In this document: one piece after another, positions 9,605 to 18,175 of the stretch
How positions within the stretch are numbered: the stretch's first letter is position 1
How the letters are laid out: the number at the start of each line of letters is the position of its first letter
Origin: JAJFHI01 sp050633705
GTDB taxonomy: Bacteria > Pseudomonadota > Alphaproteobacteria > Rhizobiales > Hyphomicrobiaceae
Reading direction: 5' to 3'
Length of the DNA: 64,000 nucleotides
Assembly (NCBI GenBank): GCA_050633705.1
Contig: JBOEGZ010000004.1
Coordinates: 186,001 to 250,000 of the forward strand
The notes under the pieces: generated by a model
The model's database searches: none
Told to the model about the DNA's origin: nothing
What the model saw: only the letters and a program-made list of their open reading frames with translations
Made by a program: the position numbers and the translations under genes

Positions 9605-10117
9605 ATGACGATGATCTCGAACAGAACTTGGGCTTTGCGTTTCGCTTGTATTGCTGTGGCATTTCTGGGCCTTGCCGTTTCAGCAGTAACGGTCAGAAGC
9701 GAGCAAGACGCTAACGCACAAAAAATGACTGCAGCAGCCGATTTGCTCGATGCGATGGGCGGAATTGAGCAAGCGCGCAAAACGATTGGACAGCTCAAGG
9801 AAGGGATGATTAAAGACGTTACGCGACGCTCTCCAGACATGGCGCCAGCATTTGCAGCATTCGTGCAAAAAGAATTGGCACCCGACAGCGCACGCGTCAC
9901 GGCATATCTGAAGGACATCGAAAAGATAGCCGTGGACTTTTATTCTAAGAACTTCACGATCGCTGAAATGAAAGAAGTTGCAGCTTTTCAACGTTCGTCA
10001 GCAGGAAAAAAGTTCCAACAGGAATCGCCAAATCTCTTGCAATCCATGACGCCGCGCATGATGCAATTTCAACGCGACTTGATTCAAGATGTACAAGGCG
10101 GAAAGAAGGAACAGTGA
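9605..10117 (+). CDS. DUF2059-domain secreted protein
   Basis: 170 residues with an N-terminal signal sequence (hydrophobic ~10-28) and a helical DUF2059 domain: an LLDAMGGIEQARKTIGQL helix, then IAVDFYSKNFTIAEMKEVAAF followed by a conserved small-residue segment. The typical position of this family is between rpiA and gor, as here. Its molecular role is unknown; a periplasmic location is likely. It probably shares a transcript with rpiA, since only ~42 bases separate them and a GGAG-type site (AGGAGAG) precedes the start. Confidence 0.85.
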   Translation: MTMISNRTWALRFACIAVAFLGLAVSAVTVRSEQDANAQKMTAAADLLDAMGGIEQARKTIGQLKEGMIKDVTRRSPDMAPAFAAFVQKELAPDSARVTAYLKDIEKIAVDFYSKNFTIAEMKEVAAFQRSSAGKKFQQESPNLLQSMTPRMMQFQRDLIQDVQGGKKEQ

Positions 10118-10144
10118 CCTTCATCTGTTTCGCTCAATTTGCCA

Positions 10145-10171
10145 TTGGCGCGAATGTTACATTCGCGCCAA
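10145..10171. repeat. Perfect 12-bp inverted repeat between DUF2059 gene and gor
   Basis: TTGGCGCGAATG and its exact complement are separated by only TTA, giving a very stable hairpin. No T-run follows on the + strand (AAAACC instead), so it is not a classical intrinsic terminator. It could stabilise or process the rpiA-DUF2059 mRNA end, or be a binding site in front of gor. Confidence 0.6.
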
Positions 10172-10217
10172 AACCATCGCGCGTAGATCGCTAGAACGCC
10201 AATAGAGAAGATGTTAA

Positions 10218-11603
10218 ATGACCAGCTTTGACTACGATTTGTTTGTAATTGGTGGCGGTTCAGGCGGTGTGCGCGCTGCACGCATCGCGGCAACCCACGG
10301 TGCGCGCGTCGCATTGGCCGAAGAGTATCGGTTTGGCGGCACCTGCGTCATTCGCGGATGCGTGCCAAAAAAGCTGATGGTCTATGCAAGCCGTTTTCAT
10401 GAAGAATTCGAGGATGCGGCAGGCTTTGGCTGGACGGTTGCACCGAAGCCCACATTTCAATGGCAAGATCTCATCAAAGCCAAGGACAAAGAGATCAACC
10501 GCCTAGAGGGCGCTTATCGTGACAATCTGGACCGTGTCAACGTCGAGATTTTCCATGAGCGCGCCGAGTTCGCCGATCCGCACACAATCAAATTGGTCGC
10601 CTCTGGGCGAACCGTGACGGCGGCAAAAATACTTATCGCGACCGGGGGGCGGGCCGACAAATTGCCGGGTGTTGAAGGTGTCGAACACTGCATCACGTCC
10701 GATGATGTTTTCGATCTCAAAGAGATGCCAAAGCGTATCTTTATTAATGGGGGTGGTTATATTGGCGTTGAGTTTGCCGGGATCTTTCATGGATTGGGCA
10801 GTGACGTCACCATGGTCAATCGCAGTCCGAAACTATTGCGTGGTTTTGATGAGGATATGCGCGACAGCGTTGTCGAAGCTTACCAAAGCCAAGGCATAAA
10901 GCTTTTAACTGGCGTTTTGATTTCCAGGGTTGAAAAAACGGAAAATGGACTTGTTGGGCATTTGTCTGATGGCACCACCATTGAGGCCGATCAGATTATG
11001 TTGGCCGTTGGGCGAAGCCCAAATGTAGAGGGATTGGGGCTGGAAGCAGCGGGTGTTGAAATAGGTCCCGGCAATCGGATTGTTGTCGATGACGAGCAGC
11101 GAACCAGCGTGGCGCATATTTTCGCTGTTGGGGATGTCCGCAACGGACCAGACCTGACACCGGTCGCCATTCGCGAGGGGCATATTTTTGCCGATCGTGA
11201 GTTTGCCAATCAAAAACGCATTGCAGACTTTGACGTTATACCGACGGCTGTTTTTTCAACGCCTGAAATTGGCACCGTTGGCCTGAGCGAAGTAGACGCT
11301 CGAGAAAAATATGACACACTACATGTCTATCGTTCTTCGTTTCGACCAATGAAAGCGACGCTGTCGGGACGAAAGACAAAGATAGTGATGAAGCTCATTG
11401 TTGACGCCAAAACAGACCGTGTCGTCGGCTGCCATTTGTTTGGTGAGCATTCCGCCGAGGTCATTCAAGCCGTTGCTATCGCAATTCGTTTGCAGGCGAC
11501 GAAGGCTGATTTTGACCAGACCATGGCTTTGCATCCAAGTGCGGCTGAGGAATTGGTGACGATGCGTGACTTTGAAACTGTAACCGGCAAATCTGGTGTG
11601 TAG
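10218..11603 (+). CDS. gor: Glutathione-disulfide reductase
   Basis: 461 residues, class I pyridine-nucleotide disulfide oxidoreductase. FAD is bound by the N-terminal GGGSGGVRAARIAA. The redox pair is C43/C48 in GGTCVIRGCVPKK. The NADPH domain has GGGYIGVEFAG, with basic residues (NRSPKLLRGF) that favour NADPH. The catalytic His is in HPSAAEE near the C-terminus. The CVIRGCVPKK form is typical of glutathione reductase rather than lipoamide dehydrogenase. It recycles GSSG to GSH in the cytoplasm. A YbdK-like glutamate-cysteine-ligase-type gene lies 1 kb downstream on the opposite strand. Confidence 0.94.
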   Translation: MTSFDYDLFVIGGGSGGVRAARIAATHGARVALAEEYRFGGTCVIRGCVPKKLMVYASRFHEEFEDAAGFGWTVAPKPTFQWQDLIKAKDKEINRLEGAYRDNLDRVNVEIFHERAEFADPHTIKLVASGRTVTAAKILIATGGRADKLPGVEGVEHCITSDDVFDLKEMPKRIFINGGGYIGVEFAGIFHGLGSDVTMVNRSPKLLRGFDEDMRDSVVEAYQSQGIKLLTGVLISRVEKTENGLVGHLSDGTTIEADQIMLAVGRSPNVEGLGLEAAGVEIGPGNRIVVDDEQRTSVAHIFAVGDVRNGPDLTPVAIREGHIFADREFANQKRIADFDVIPTAVFSTPEIGTVGLSEVDAREKYDTLHVYRSSFRPMKATLSGRKTKIVMKLIVDAKTDRVVGCHLFGEHSAEVIQAVAIAIRLQATKADFDQTMALHPSAAEELVTMRDFETVTGKSGV

Positions 11604-11614
11604 TTCCTGGTGTG

Positions 11615-11638
11615 TAGCCCTGCGTGGCTAGATTTTTT
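11615..11638 (+). terminator. Weak candidate terminator after gor
   Basis: TAGCC and GGCTA form a 5-bp stem with a 6-base loop, followed after GA by six Ts. The stem is short, so the call is tentative, but position and T-run suit the end of gor. Confidence 0.4.
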
Positions 11639-11665
11639 GCAACCCTATCTTCACTATGGGCTGAG

Positions 11666-11686
11666 ATGACCAATTGCGTTGGTCAT
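11666..11686. repeat. 8-bp inverted repeat upstream of the SDR gene
   Basis: ATGACCAA, a 5-base spacer, then TTGGTCAT: a perfect dyad 48 bases before the SDR start. It could be an operator or an mRNA leader hairpin. Confidence 0.4.
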
Positions 11687-11733
11687 GCCGGCTCGGCTAG
11701 GACAGGCGAATATCAAATAAATTGGGACATGCC

Positions 11734-12489
11734 ATGGGTCGCCTTGAAGGAAAAATTGCCGTTGTAACAGGTGCTGGAAACGGCATCGGCCGGGCGACGG
11801 CTGAATTGTTTGCCCGCGAGGGCGCGCGCGTTTATGTCACCGACTTGGATGGTGATGCCGCTGATGGCGTTGCAAATGGTCTCAAAGCCGAGGGGCACAA
11901 TGTCGAAGCAATGGCTGTCGATGTCGCACGCGCTCAATATGTCTCGGCGTTATTCCAGCGTATTGAAACGCAAGACGGGCGCATTGACATATTGATCAAC
12001 AACGCGGGCTTAAATGTCCGCGAAGATTTTCGACACCTGTCAGACGAAGATTGGGTGAAAATCCGTGAAGTCAATCTCGACGGGGTGGTGCGCTTGGCGC
12101 GTGATGGATTTGCGTTGTTGCGCGCTGGCGAAAATGCGTCATTGGTCAATATTGCGTCGATCATGGGACACAAGGGTATGCGCCAATTGGCGGCTTATTC
12201 GGCGACAAAGGGCGCCGTTGCAGCTTTAACGCGCGCCTTGGCCGTCGAATATGCCCCGTTTGGAATTCGCGTAAACGGGCTGGCGCCAGGTTTTATCGAG
12301 ACCAACTTGACCAAACGCGTGTTGCGCAATCCTGCGATCAATAAGGCGTTGATCGATAAGACACCGCTGCGTCGGTTTGGCGAGGGGGCCGATGTTGCCG
12401 AGGCCGCATTGTTTTTGTCGTCGGATGCGGCAAAGTTCATCACTGGAACCGAGATCGCGGTTGATGGCGGGATGGCGGCAGCTCTTTAG
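11734..12489 (+). CDS. SDR-family oxidoreductase
   Basis: 251 residues from ATG 11734 (a TTG four codons earlier is unlikely). It is a classical short-chain dehydrogenase: TGAGNGIG cofactor motif at residues 12-19, a conserved Asp after strand 2 (TDLDGD) favouring NAD, NNAG, catalytic Ser in NIASIMG, and the Tyr/Lys pair in YSATKG (Y154, K158). The DGG near the C-terminus also fits. The substrate cannot be told from sequence; 3-oxoacyl-ACP reductase, sugar-alcohol and steroid-like dehydrogenases all share this pattern. Confidence 0.88.
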   Translation: MGRLEGKIAVVTGAGNGIGRATAELFAREGARVYVTDLDGDAADGVANGLKAEGHNVEAMAVDVARAQYVSALFQRIETQDGRIDILINNAGLNVREDFRHLSDEDWVKIREVNLDGVVRLARDGFALLRAGENASLVNIASIMGHKGMRQLAAYSATKGAVAALTRALAVEYAPFGIRVNGLAPGFIETNLTKRVLRNPAINKALIDKTPLRRFGEGADVAEAALFLSSDAAKFITGTEIAVDGGMAAAL

Positions 12490-12600
12490 CAGCGCGTGTA
12501 AGGCGGACGTGTCAGACTAAATTGTGGGTCTAAATATGGGCCGGACAAAATTCTTATTTGCGCCACAGCCCGCTGCACCGGATTTTTCAACCACTTAAGA

Positions 12601-13734
12601 TCAAAGACCAGAGACGGTTTCTGAGATCAATTGGTCGACAACACTTTTTCCGGCCTCCTCGGGTGAGGCCCCATTTTTTGTTTGCTGTTCATAACACGCG
12701 ATCTGGCGATCAGCGCTGGTGCCGTGCTTGACGATTGCGCGCAGGTGATTAATTTCTGCCCTACAACCCAGTGCATCGGCGTCTTCAGAAACCAAGCCGA
12801 TCAGTTCCTCAGCCAGGCTCTTAAATGGCACTAGAGTACCGGTGCCCAAGTCAAAAAGCTTGTCGTCCACGCCATAGCGTTGGGCACGCCACAGGTTTTC
12901 TGCAATCAAAAAGGCAGGGTAGGTTCGCCAACTTTGGTTTGAACGGCGCAATCGGTACAGCATTCGGAGCAGGCAGATGTAAAGCGCTGCAATTGCCATT
13001 GCATCATCGATCTTTGTTGCAACATCTGTCACACGTTGTTCCAGCGTTGGAAAGCGGCTTGAGGGGCGCAGATCCCACCAGATCTTGCTAGCATCGCCAA
13101 TGACCCCGCCTTTGATCAGAACATCAACTGTGCGTTGGTAGGCGCCGAAGCTCTCGAACCTTTGAGGAAGTCCGGTTCTGGGAAGTCCGTGAAACACGGC
13201 TAGGCGATAGCTTTTCATGCCCGTATCATCGCCTTCCCAAAACGGCGAAGACGTTGAGAACATCAAAAGATGGGGCAAGAAATAGCGAACCTGATTCATC
13301 AAATCGATGCGCAGTTCAGGATCTTCAATGGCGACATGCGTGTGCATCCCACAGATGGCTAGTCGGCGGCCAATGCCGACGAAGTCACGCGCCAACTCCT
13401 GATACCGTTCCTTCGGTGTGGTTTGGAGGGCAGATTTTGGCGCAAAGGGGTGGGTTGATGCTGCAATCGGGGCCAATCCGAGCTTATTGGCTTCACGGGC
13501 GATAGTTGTGCGCAATCGGCTAAGCTCATCGCGTCCTTCAGAAAATGACCGGCACACACGGGTTCCAATTTCGATCTGGCTGCGAAAAAACTCCGGGCTC
13601 ACTTGGTCGCCCAGTACGCTTTTGCAGGCGTCCATCAATTCAGTGGGTGAGGAGGCCAGGGCGCGCGTTTCAAGATCGACGAGGTGATATTCCTCTTCGA
13701 TGCCAAAGGTGAAGCTGGGTTCGGCAATTGTCAT
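12601..13734 (-). CDS. YbdK-type carboxylate-amine ligase (GCS2 family)
   Basis: 377 residues with the GCS2 signature GIEEEYHLV at residues 11-19 and the ATP/metal-binding HTHVAIED further on. E. coli YbdK, the type member, has weak gamma-glutamylcysteine ligase activity, and family members ligate a carboxylate to an amine using ATP. With gor 1 kb away, a link to glutathione or a related thiol is tempting. The true glutathione gshA of alphaproteobacteria is a different, longer enzyme, so I do not name it gshA. Convergent with the SDR gene. Confidence 0.85.
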   Translation of the reverse strand: MTIAEPSFTFGIEEEYHLVDLETRALASSPTELMDACKSVLGDQVSPEFFRSQIEIGTRVCRSFSEGRDELSRLRTTIAREANKLGLAPIAASTHPFAPKSALQTTPKERYQELARDFVGIGRRLAICGMHTHVAIEDPELRIDLMNQVRYFLPHLLMFSTSSPFWEGDDTGMKSYRLAVFHGLPRTGLPQRFESFGAYQRTVDVLIKGGVIGDASKIWWDLRPSSRFPTLEQRVTDVATKIDDAMAIAALYICLLRMLYRLRRSNQSWRTYPAFLIAENLWRAQRYGVDDKLFDLGTGTLVPFKSLAEELIGLVSEDADALGCRAEINHLRAIVKHGTSADRQIACYEQQTKNGASPEEAGKSVVDQLISETVSGL

Positions 13735-13931
13735 ATGGCTAGAATAGGGATTTCACTGGTCCAGTCGACACTAAGATATCGACAACTCACGATACGCGTT
13801 CAGGCTGGTGATAAATACTGGCATGACGACTCTGGTCACTTGGGCTGCAATGCCGTATAAGCAGCCGACTTTACACGCTGCGGCGTAATAAGGTTAAGAT
13901 ACAACTTAAGAAAATGTATGGAGTTAAAACG

Positions 13932-15311
13932 ATGGCGGCGTCTTGGTCCCCGGAAAGTTGGCGTGCAAAACCAATTGTGCAGGTCCCTGATTATCCCGAC
14001 AAGGCTGTGCTGGAAAACGTGGAAAAACAGCTCGCGAGCTTTCCGCCGCTGGTTTTTGCCGGTGAGGCGCGCGATCTGAAGTCCGCCCTTGCGAAAGTCG
14101 CAAACGGTGACGGTTTTGTTCTGCAAGGTGGTGACTGTGCTGAAAGCTTCGCTGAGCACAATGGCGACAACATCCGTGACTTCTTTCGTGTCTTCCTACA
14201 AATGGCGGCGGTCTTAACGTTCGCGGGCGGTTCACCCGTTGTGAAAGTTGGACGTATCGCCGGCCAGTTTGCAAAGCCCCGCTCATCGCCCGTTGAAAAG
14301 AAGGGTGAGATTGAACTGCCAAGCTACCGCGGCGACATTATTAACGGCACGGAATTTACGCCTGAAGCACGTATTCCTGATCCCGAGCGCCAGTTAAACG
14401 CTTATCGCCAATCGGCGGCGACTTTGAATTTGATCCGTGCGTTTGCACAAGGCGGCTATGCTGACCTTGATCGCGTCCACCAGTGGACCTTGGGTTTTGT
14501 CAAGGATAGCCCGCAAGGCCATCAGTATCAGACGATTGCCGACCGTATTTCAGAAGCTCTTGCGTTCATGCGCGCGTGTGGCGTCACGCCATCCAACACT
14601 CCGCAATTGCGCGTGACACCATTCCACACCAGTCACGAAGCGTTGTTGCTTGGCTTTGAGCAGGGCCTGACGCGACTTGATTCCACGTCTGGTGATCATT
14701 ACGCAACATCAGGTCATATGATTTGGATCGGTGATCGCACCCGCCAACCAGATCATGCTCACGTTGAATACTGCCGTGGAATTAAAAATCCATTGGGTCT
14801 CAAGTGCGGTCCTTCTTTGGAGCCGGATGGCTTGTTGAAGCTTCTCGACATTCTTGATCCGGAAAATGAAGCTGGGCGCATGACATTGATCTGTCGTTTC
14901 GGCGCTGACAAAGTTACAAACCATCTGCCAAAACTTATTCGCGCCGTTGAACGGGAAGGGCGCAAAGTGGTTTGGTCGTGTGATCCAATGCATGGCAATA
15001 CGATCTCAGCCGCCACCGGATATAAGACGCGGCCGTTCGACCGTATTCTGAGTGAGGTGAAAGCCTTTTTTGATGTCCACCGTGCAGAAGGCACGCACGC
15101 TGGTGGCATCCATGTTGAGATGACGGGGCAAAACGTGACCGAATGCACTGGCGGTGCAACGGCGATTTCAGAAACGGATTTGTCTGACCGTTATCACACA
15201 CACTGCGACCCGAGACTGAATGCAGATCAGTCGTTGGAACTTGCCTTTTTGGTTGCCGTGCTTTTGCGCCAAGAGCGCGAAAAGCAACCGGCTCAGCTCC
15301 AAGCCAGTTAA
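13932..15311 (+). CDS. Class II (plant-type) DAHP synthase
   Basis: 459 residues from ATG 13932, chosen because a GGAG lies 8 bases upstream; ATG 13914 is the alternative. Type II 3-deoxy-7-phosphoheptulonate synthase motifs are present: QGGDCAESF (metal-binding Cys), GRIAGQFAKPRS, KCGPSLEP, a late CDPMHGN and HVEMTGQNVTEC. It condenses PEP and erythrose-4-phosphate in the first step of the shikimate pathway. Type II enzymes of this length are common in Alphaproteobacteria. No other aro gene is adjacent. Confidence 0.94.
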   Translation: MAASWSPESWRAKPIVQVPDYPDKAVLENVEKQLASFPPLVFAGEARDLKSALAKVANGDGFVLQGGDCAESFAEHNGDNIRDFFRVFLQMAAVLTFAGGSPVVKVGRIAGQFAKPRSSPVEKKGEIELPSYRGDIINGTEFTPEARIPDPERQLNAYRQSAATLNLIRAFAQGGYADLDRVHQWTLGFVKDSPQGHQYQTIADRISEALAFMRACGVTPSNTPQLRVTPFHTSHEALLLGFEQGLTRLDSTSGDHYATSGHMIWIGDRTRQPDHAHVEYCRGIKNPLGLKCGPSLEPDGLLKLLDILDPENEAGRMTLICRFGADKVTNHLPKLIRAVEREGRKVVWSCDPMHGNTISAATGYKTRPFDRILSEVKAFFDVHRAEGTHAGGIHVEMTGQNVTECTGGATAISETDLSDRYHTHCDPRLNADQSLELAFLVAVLLRQEREKQPAQLQAS

Positions 15312-15351
15312 GGGCAGATAGATAAACGAATGCAGCTGAAGGGGTGCTCTC

Positions 15352-16257
15352 TTGGACAGCGTGCAGACCAAAAACCAATCGGCGGCGGGTGTCTCTCCAG
15401 AAATTGTTCTTGAGAGCGGCCTGGCGCCGCAATGGCCGATGTCTGTTGAGGCTTTTCTCTCCGGCCCTTATCTGCAACGTTCTGATGTCGTTTTGACCCG
15501 CAAGAACCGCGATTTTAAATCCTGGTTTATTCGCTGGGCGACGAAGGGGTCCTTTTCTCACGCAGCGCTGGTGTTTTTGGTGCCGCATCAGGAAAAGGGG
15601 TTCAACAACTCATTTGTTATCGAAAGTGCGAGCAAGGGTGTCGACCTTAAAAATCTTGCCGATTACCTCAATGACCGCCGGTCGGTTGTGGGCATTAAGC
15701 GTGTGACAGGCGCGTGGTTTGAGGGCGATCCACAAAGCCGAGTGCGTGGGCGGATGTTGAATAGCATCGAGTCGAAATATTCCTATGCAACCATTGCTGC
15801 AATCGGATTCGATTTCTTGAGCCAGTTGGCATTTGGCGTGCGCAGCCGCGTACAAGGCGCGCGCAAGGCGATTAAGGGACGTCGTGCCCAGTCTCTTGCG
15901 CCACCGAACGAATTTATCTGTTCTGGGCTTGTTCAACTTGGCTTTGTCAATGCGGTAGCTGAACAGATCGCAGCCGGTAAGCTGCCTCCAAAAACCTTCT
16001 CAAATGTCGTTTTTAAGGACAACCTGGCTCGTTTTCTGCCAGCCGATTGGGAGACCTTCTCATCTGATTTGCAGCACGAAATCGTGTGGGATTTCGTCTC
16101 TGGATTTCAGGAGGATCTTGAGGCGGCAACGCCGGAAGATTTGGCCTCAAGCCCGAATCTGGATTGGGTCTACATTATTCAGGACGGCAAGGTCCATCCC
16201 GTCCACACTGATGAGGAGGCCAGAGGGTTGCTCAACTGGAAGCCGACACGGGTGTAA
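15352..16257 (+). CDS. Permuted NlpC/P60 (YiiX-like) papain-fold protein
   Basis: 301 residues. The order of candidate catalytic residues is that of the circularly permuted papain-like fold: His first in KGSFSHAALVF (about residue 68), then Cys in EFICSGLVQLGF (about residue 186). The opening SDVVLTRKNRDFKSWFIRWATKG resembles YiiX/YaeF-type amidases and lipid-linked acyl hydrolases. Neither a signal peptide nor a lipobox is evident, so a cytoplasmic or membrane-surface role is possible. The TTG start has an AAGGGG site upstream. It follows the DAHP synthase by 40 bases and may be cotranscribed. The substrate is unknown. Confidence 0.72.
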   Translation: MDSVQTKNQSAAGVSPEIVLESGLAPQWPMSVEAFLSGPYLQRSDVVLTRKNRDFKSWFIRWATKGSFSHAALVFLVPHQEKGFNNSFVIESASKGVDLKNLADYLNDRRSVVGIKRVTGAWFEGDPQSRVRGRMLNSIESKYSYATIAAIGFDFLSQLAFGVRSRVQGARKAIKGRRAQSLAPPNEFICSGLVQLGFVNAVAEQIAAGKLPPKTFSNVVFKDNLARFLPADWETFSSDLQHEIVWDFVSGFQEDLEAATPEDLASSPNLDWVYIIQDGKVHPVHTDEEARGLLNWKPTRV

Positions 16258-16354
16258 GCGTCCGCCTTGTGACAATTGGATTGATGATCTAGCGATCGCG
16301 GCTCGTTAGGCTTCATCGGTTGTGTTCTCAACCTGCTCGCGATACTGAAGTTTC

Positions 16355-18076
16355 ATGAAAATTGCTCTTGCTCAATTAAACCCAACAGTTGGTGACATCG
16401 ATGGTAACGGCGAAAAAGTCATCGCAGCCCATGCCCAAGCAAAGGCTGCCGGTGGCGACCTCGTCGTCCTGCCAGAACTCTTTCTGACGGGCTATCCGCC
16501 AGAAGACCTTGTGCTGAGGACGGCCTTTCAGGCTGCAGCACACGACAAGGTCCAAGAATTGGCCCAAACCCTGTCTGATGGGCCAGGCGTGTTGCTGGGG
16601 ACGATCTGGCAACAAGGTGGCGAGCTTTACAACGCCGTGGTGTTGTTGGACCGCGGCAAAATTGAAGCGGTGCGCTTTAAGGTCGATCTGCCAAACTATG
16701 GGGTGTTCGATGAAAAACGGGTGTTTGCATCTGGCCCGTTACCCGGGCCTGTTAATTTCCGCGATGTGAGGATTGGCGTTCCAATATGTGAAGACATCTG
16801 GAATGAAGAGGTCACGGAATGCTTACAGGAATCTGGCGCTGAATTTTTCCTTGTACCAAACGGGTCTCCGTTTGATTGGAAGAAGCCAGACTTGCGCACG
16901 AATATTGCTGTTGCGCGGGTTGCTGAAACCGACCTTGCGCTTGCCTATGTCAATCAAGTGGGTGGTCAGGATGAGTTGGTGTTTGATGGGGCGTCATTTG
17001 TCCTCAATCCGGATCACAGTTTGGCCTGTCAGCTTCCACAATGGTCTGAGACGATTGTCGTCACCGAATGGCACGAACAAAATGGCACATGGCGGTGTAA
17101 GCCTGGCGACGTTGCAAAACTCGATGACGGTGATGCGTCAGCCTATCAAGGCTGCATGTTGGGATTACGCGATTACGTCCATAAAAATAGATTTCCAGGG
17201 GTCGTATTAGGTTTATCGGGTGGAATAGATTCAGCCTTGGTCGCAGCCATTGCCACGGATGCGCTGGGAGCCGATAAGGTGCGCTGTGTGATGTTGCCTT
17301 ATCGCTATACCTCTGAGGAAAGCCTGGAAGACGCCGCCCAATGTGCAAAGGCTTTGTCGGTCCCTTATGAAATTGTGCCAATTGGCGAGGCTGTTGAAGG
17401 CTTCCATGCCGTGTTGGGCGACATGTTTGCTGGTAGCGAGCCTGGCATAACAGAGGAAAACATCCAAAGCCGTGTGCGTGGCACCGCGTTGATGGCAATC
17501 TCGAACAAATTCGGTGCGATGGTTGTCACGACGGGCAACAAATCGGAAATGTCTGTTGGCTATGCGACGCTCTATGGTGACATGAACGGTGGCTTCAATC
17601 CGATCAAAGATCTCTACAAAACAGAAGTGTTTCGCATCGCAGCTTGGCGCAATGCGCATGTCCCCAAGGGCGGACTTGGCCCATCAGGCACCGTCATTGC
17701 CAACAACATTCTCACCAAAGCGCCGACTGCAGAACTTCGCGAAGACCAGAAAGACGCTGACAGCCTGCCACCTTATGACGTTTTGGATGACATCTTGACA
17801 GGTCTCGTTGAAGAGGAGTTGGCGTTAGCCGATATTGTTGCCCGTGGTCATGAGGCAGACCTGGTCGCCCGTATCCAGCATTTACTTTACATCTCAGAGT
17901 ATAAGCGCCGCCAAGCAGCGCCTGGGGTGAAGATCTCATCGCGTAGTTTTGGGCGCGAACGCCGCTATCCGATCACCAATCGTTTTCGAGAAACGGCCCA
18001 GAAGGTCGAAAAGTCCCGGCCCATGGCCGATGCCCCGGAACAGGTGCTGCCAAGTCCCGATGGCGGCGATATGTAG
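16355..18076 (+). CDS. nadE: Glutamine-dependent NAD+ synthetase
   Basis: 573 residues in two domains. The N-terminal nitrilase-type glutaminase domain (1-~260) has the Glu-Lys-Cys triad: E41 in LPELFLTGYPP, K109 in FKVDLPNYG and C145 in VPICEDIW. The C-terminal synthetase domain has the PPi-loop GLSGGIDSAL near residue 288 and the conserved TGNKSEMSVGY. It amidates nicotinic acid adenine dinucleotide to NAD with ammonia from glutamine. gltX follows 99 bases downstream on the same strand. Confidence 0.95.
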   Translation: MKIALAQLNPTVGDIDGNGEKVIAAHAQAKAAGGDLVVLPELFLTGYPPEDLVLRTAFQAAAHDKVQELAQTLSDGPGVLLGTIWQQGGELYNAVVLLDRGKIEAVRFKVDLPNYGVFDEKRVFASGPLPGPVNFRDVRIGVPICEDIWNEEVTECLQESGAEFFLVPNGSPFDWKKPDLRTNIAVARVAETDLALAYVNQVGGQDELVFDGASFVLNPDHSLACQLPQWSETIVVTEWHEQNGTWRCKPGDVAKLDDGDASAYQGCMLGLRDYVHKNRFPGVVLGLSGGIDSALVAAIATDALGADKVRCVMLPYRYTSEESLEDAAQCAKALSVPYEIVPIGEAVEGFHAVLGDMFAGSEPGITEENIQSRVRGTALMAISNKFGAMVVTTGNKSEMSVGYATLYGDMNGGFNPIKDLYKTEVFRIAAWRNAHVPKGGLGPSGTVIANNILTKAPTAELREDQKDADSLPPYDVLDDILTGLVEEELALADIVARGHEADLVARIQHLLYISEYKRRQAAPGVKISSRSFGRERRYPITNRFRETAQKVEKSRPMADAPEQVLPSPDGGDM

Positions 18077-18120
18077 GTATGTTGCCACAGCTTTTGCAAT
18101 GCCTGAATGTCGCGGGGGGT

Positions 18121-18159
18121 GTTTGGTGCCAACTGGCCCCGTGACGTCGGGGTCCAAAC
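18121..18159 (+). promoter_or_regulatory. Structured leader in front of gltX
   Basis: GTTTGG (18121-18126) can pair with CCAAAC (18154-18159), enclosing CCCCG (18137-18141) paired with CGGGG (18148-18152). The structure ends 16 bases before the gltX ATG, so it overlaps or abuts the ribosome binding region. An alternative fold through TTGGTGCCAA is also possible. It may affect translation or be chance; no known riboswitch class is recognised. Confidence 0.4.
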
Positions 18160-18175
18160 CTGTTATTGGGCGCCC

